From assembly GCA_027488905.1 (NCBI GenBank), contig JAIYAT010000039.1:103908-167907 (forward strand): 64,000 nt of DNA, written 5' to 3'. This document shows, piece after piece, positions 62,690 through 64,000 of the stretch (its first letter is position 1; every line of letters starts with the position of its first letter). Position numbers and translations under genes: made by a program. The DNA comes from Bacteroidota bacterium (GTDB lineage: Bacteria; Bacteroidota; Bacteroidia; UKL13-3). The notes below the pieces were generated by a model. It was not told the DNA's origin. It saw only the letters and a list, made by a program, of their open reading frames with translations, and made no database searches.

Positions 62690-63852
62690 TTTTTTTGGTT
62701 GCAATAATATTTCTTCAAATGTAGGAAAGCTTGTGATTCTTTGGCATTTTCTATTTCAATTCCTAAATTTTTATACAAACTAATGACACTATTTTGTTCT
62801 TCCTTAATTGACTCCAATAGTTTTATTACCATTTCCTCTTGTCCTGCTTTTCCTTCAAATCTTCCATATACAAACTTAACCGGGATGATAACATTGATAA
62901 TGATTCCATTTAAGAAGGAGTTGCTTTTCGAAGGAATTAATTTTTGTAAAGTGAAAACATCATTTGCCTGCAATATTTGTTTTAGAAATTGTGGTTGTGT
63001 ATGCAATAAATTTACGATTTGCATAATTCTCCTTTCTGGAAACGAAGCGGGTCTGTTGCCCTTTTTTTTCCATAAACTTTTTTCAATTTGACCCAAATCA
63101 TGTAGTTTTTTTAATTCCATAAATCTTTGGGTAATGCTTGGCTCAAATTTATCAAGGTCTAGTCCAGAAACTCCAGCAAAAATTGCTAATAAAGAAAGAT
63201 AGTCGCTTCTATATTTTTGGATAAGCGTAAATGGAATTGACCTTACCAATTGCTCCATTGGAAAATTGTTTAATCCCATTCCTGCATACTGAAACAACAA
63301 TTGAATGAGAAGCTCTTCCCAATGAAGATTATTTTTTTGTAACAGAACATTGATAAGTTCATGTTTTAAATTTAAACGCTCAATGATTAGTCTTTCAATT
63401 AAGATGTTTACCAACTCCTTTTCTGGCATTTTAAACTGCTTTTGACATGGAATGGTAGTTTTACTTTTCATGAGCTGCTCATATTGAATTAGTAAACTTT
63501 CTGGAATAAGGTTAATTAACGCTAAGGTAGGAAGGGCATTTCCAGCATTATCATAAACTGTCTCATCATGCAAAAAAACCACATGAAGAATAATGTTTTG
63601 GTAAGCAGCATCCATACTATGTTTGTGTTTTCTCCAATCACTGCTTTTTACATGTATTTCTAAGTTTCCTGCCCAAAGGGTTTCACCAATTTTAATCCTT
63701 GCTTCAAAAAAATCTGGACCTTGACCTGTATTTAAATATCCCGGCCTTAATACAGAAATGGCTTCTCCATCTGTGGTTTCAAGCGCATACTTTAGCAAAT
63801 ATTTACTTTGCCAAATATGTTGTAATAAATTTTCTGAGGGTAGGTTTTGCAT
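62623..63852 (-). CDS. DUF2851 family protein
   Basis: 409 residues of the DUF2851 family of Bacteroidota: LLQHIWQSKYL at the N-terminus, then SVLRPGYLNTGQGPDFFEA and GNLEIHVKSSDWRKHKHSMD, a pattern seen in nuclease-like folds. The usual C-terminal cysteine motif is present (YYCNQKKCLSC), and about 15 residues follow it. Function unknown. It is the first gene of an operon running to the response regulator. Confidence 0.85.
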   Translation of the reverse strand: MQNLPSENLLQHIWQSKYLLKYALETTDGEAISVLRPGYLNTGQGPDFFEARIKIGETLWAGNLEIHVKSSDWRKHKHSMDAAYQNIILHVVFLHDETVYDNAGNALPTLALINLIPESLLIQYEQLMKSKTTIPCQKQFKMPEKELVNILIERLIIERLNLKHELINVLLQKNNLHWEELLIQLLFQYAGMGLNNFPMEQLVRSIPFTLIQKYRSDYLSLLAIFAGVSGLDLDKFEPSITQRFMELKKLHDLGQIEKSLWKKKGNRPASFPERRIMQIVNLLHTQPQFLKQILQANDVFTLQKLIPSKSNSFLNGIIINVIIPVKFVYGRFEGKAGQEEMVIKLLESIKEEQNSVISLYKNLGIEIENAKESQAFLHLKKYYCNQKKCLSCLFVSHIFNYPKKFNLGY

Positions 63853-63931
63853 AGTACATTATTTTATAGAACAGAGGTAATAATTACATTTTTAATTCCT
63901 TAAATTGCTCCCCTTAATAAATCCGATAAGT

Positions 63932-64000
63932 ATGAAAAAAATTGTTTTGGGATTGGGTGTGATCTTAGGATTTATGCAAACATGTTTAGCTCAGGCTGTG
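63932..64000 (+). CDS. Start of a secreted protein (3' end outside window)
   Basis: Only the first 23 codons are inside: MKKIVLGLGVILGFMQTCLAQ followed by Ala-Val, a clear signal peptide with a cleavage-like AQA. It is divergent from the DUF2851 gene. Nothing more can be said. Confidence 0.6.
   Translation, partial: MKKIVLGLGVILGFMQTCLAQAV

Noticed and set aside
1..64000. GGTTCAA words as tRNA T-arms (which share GGTTCRA)
   Set aside because: I saw no acceptor, anticodon or D-arm partners around the copies I looked at, and most lie inside solid protein-coding genes.
1..64000. CRISPR arrays, insertion sequences, prophage or integration sites
   Set aside because: No regular spaced repeats, transposase or integrase genes or paired terminal repeats were seen.

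Overview
The window looks like chromosomal DNA from a member of the Bacteroidota. It is AT-rich with tightly packed genes. The promoters I can find have the phylum's form (TTG about 18-21 bases upstream of TAnnTTTG, TAnnTTCG or TAnnTTG). Two proteins end in type IX secretion (T9SS) sorting domains, and many genes belong to families typical of the phylum (DUF2452, DUF2795, DUF2851, DUF4286, DUF4292 and others). I cannot place it below phylum. I see no rRNA, tRNA, CRISPR array, insertion sequence or prophage, and no stretch over 300 bases without a gene.

Layout. 1-2.75 kb: a carotenoid/isoprenoid cluster (crtI fragment, crtB, an unrecognised small gene, idi). 2.8-5.9 kb: a secreted M1 aminopeptidase and an outer-membrane barrel protein. 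5.9-7.5 kb: metK behind a structured leader, ending at a good terminator. 7.5-11.6 kb: a lipoprotein, a 3-hydroxyacyl-CoA dehydrogenase-like protein, ridA, a membrane protein, an enoyl-CoA hydratase and a universal stress protein. 11.8-17 kb: dxs, pyrH, and the rplM-rpsI-rpsB-tsf operon. 17-23.3 kb: ferritin and a FIST protein / eight-PAS histidine kinase / secreted Kazal protein operon. 23.3-31 kb: a phosphatase, acyl-CoA dehydrogenase, panD-flippase-rfaE2, DUF2452, ispH, glutathione peroxidase, an outer-membrane protein and comF. 31-34.7 kb: a flavin reductase, rpoN and a glycosyltransferase-like membrane protein. 35-44 kb: TPR proteins and an envelope block (Wzx-like flippase, dut, nucleotidyltransferase, TPR protein, DUF4292 lipoprotein, EnvC-like protein). 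44-47.3 kb: a T9SS cargo protein, menE, DUF2795 and a Fic-like HTH protein. 47.5-53.3 kb: a glycosyltransferase operon and hflX. 53.4-59.9 kb: a secreted protein, two membrane proteins, uvrA and a VOC protein. 60-63.9 kb: DUF2851, a secreted protein, PspC and a two-component system. A new secreted protein starts at 63932.

How the genes fit together. dxs and ispH supply isoprenoid precursors, idi balances IPP and DMAPP, and crtB/crtI turn prenyl diphosphate into coloured carotenoid. MenE points to menaquinone, which also uses a prenyl chain. A second theme is envelope building: flippases, glycosyltransferases, a sugar-nucleotide transferase, a heptose adenylyltransferase, EnvC and outer-membrane barrels.

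The two observations most worth following are a structured leader in front of metK that I cannot match to any SAM riboswitch I know, and a short word (GGTTCAA, full form GGTTCAAACC) that is far commoner across the window than base composition predicts. Also unusual are a Fic-like regulator without its catalytic motif, a degenerate-GT2 / GT-C / TPR fusion, and a FIST-kinase operon that ends in a secreted Kazal protein.
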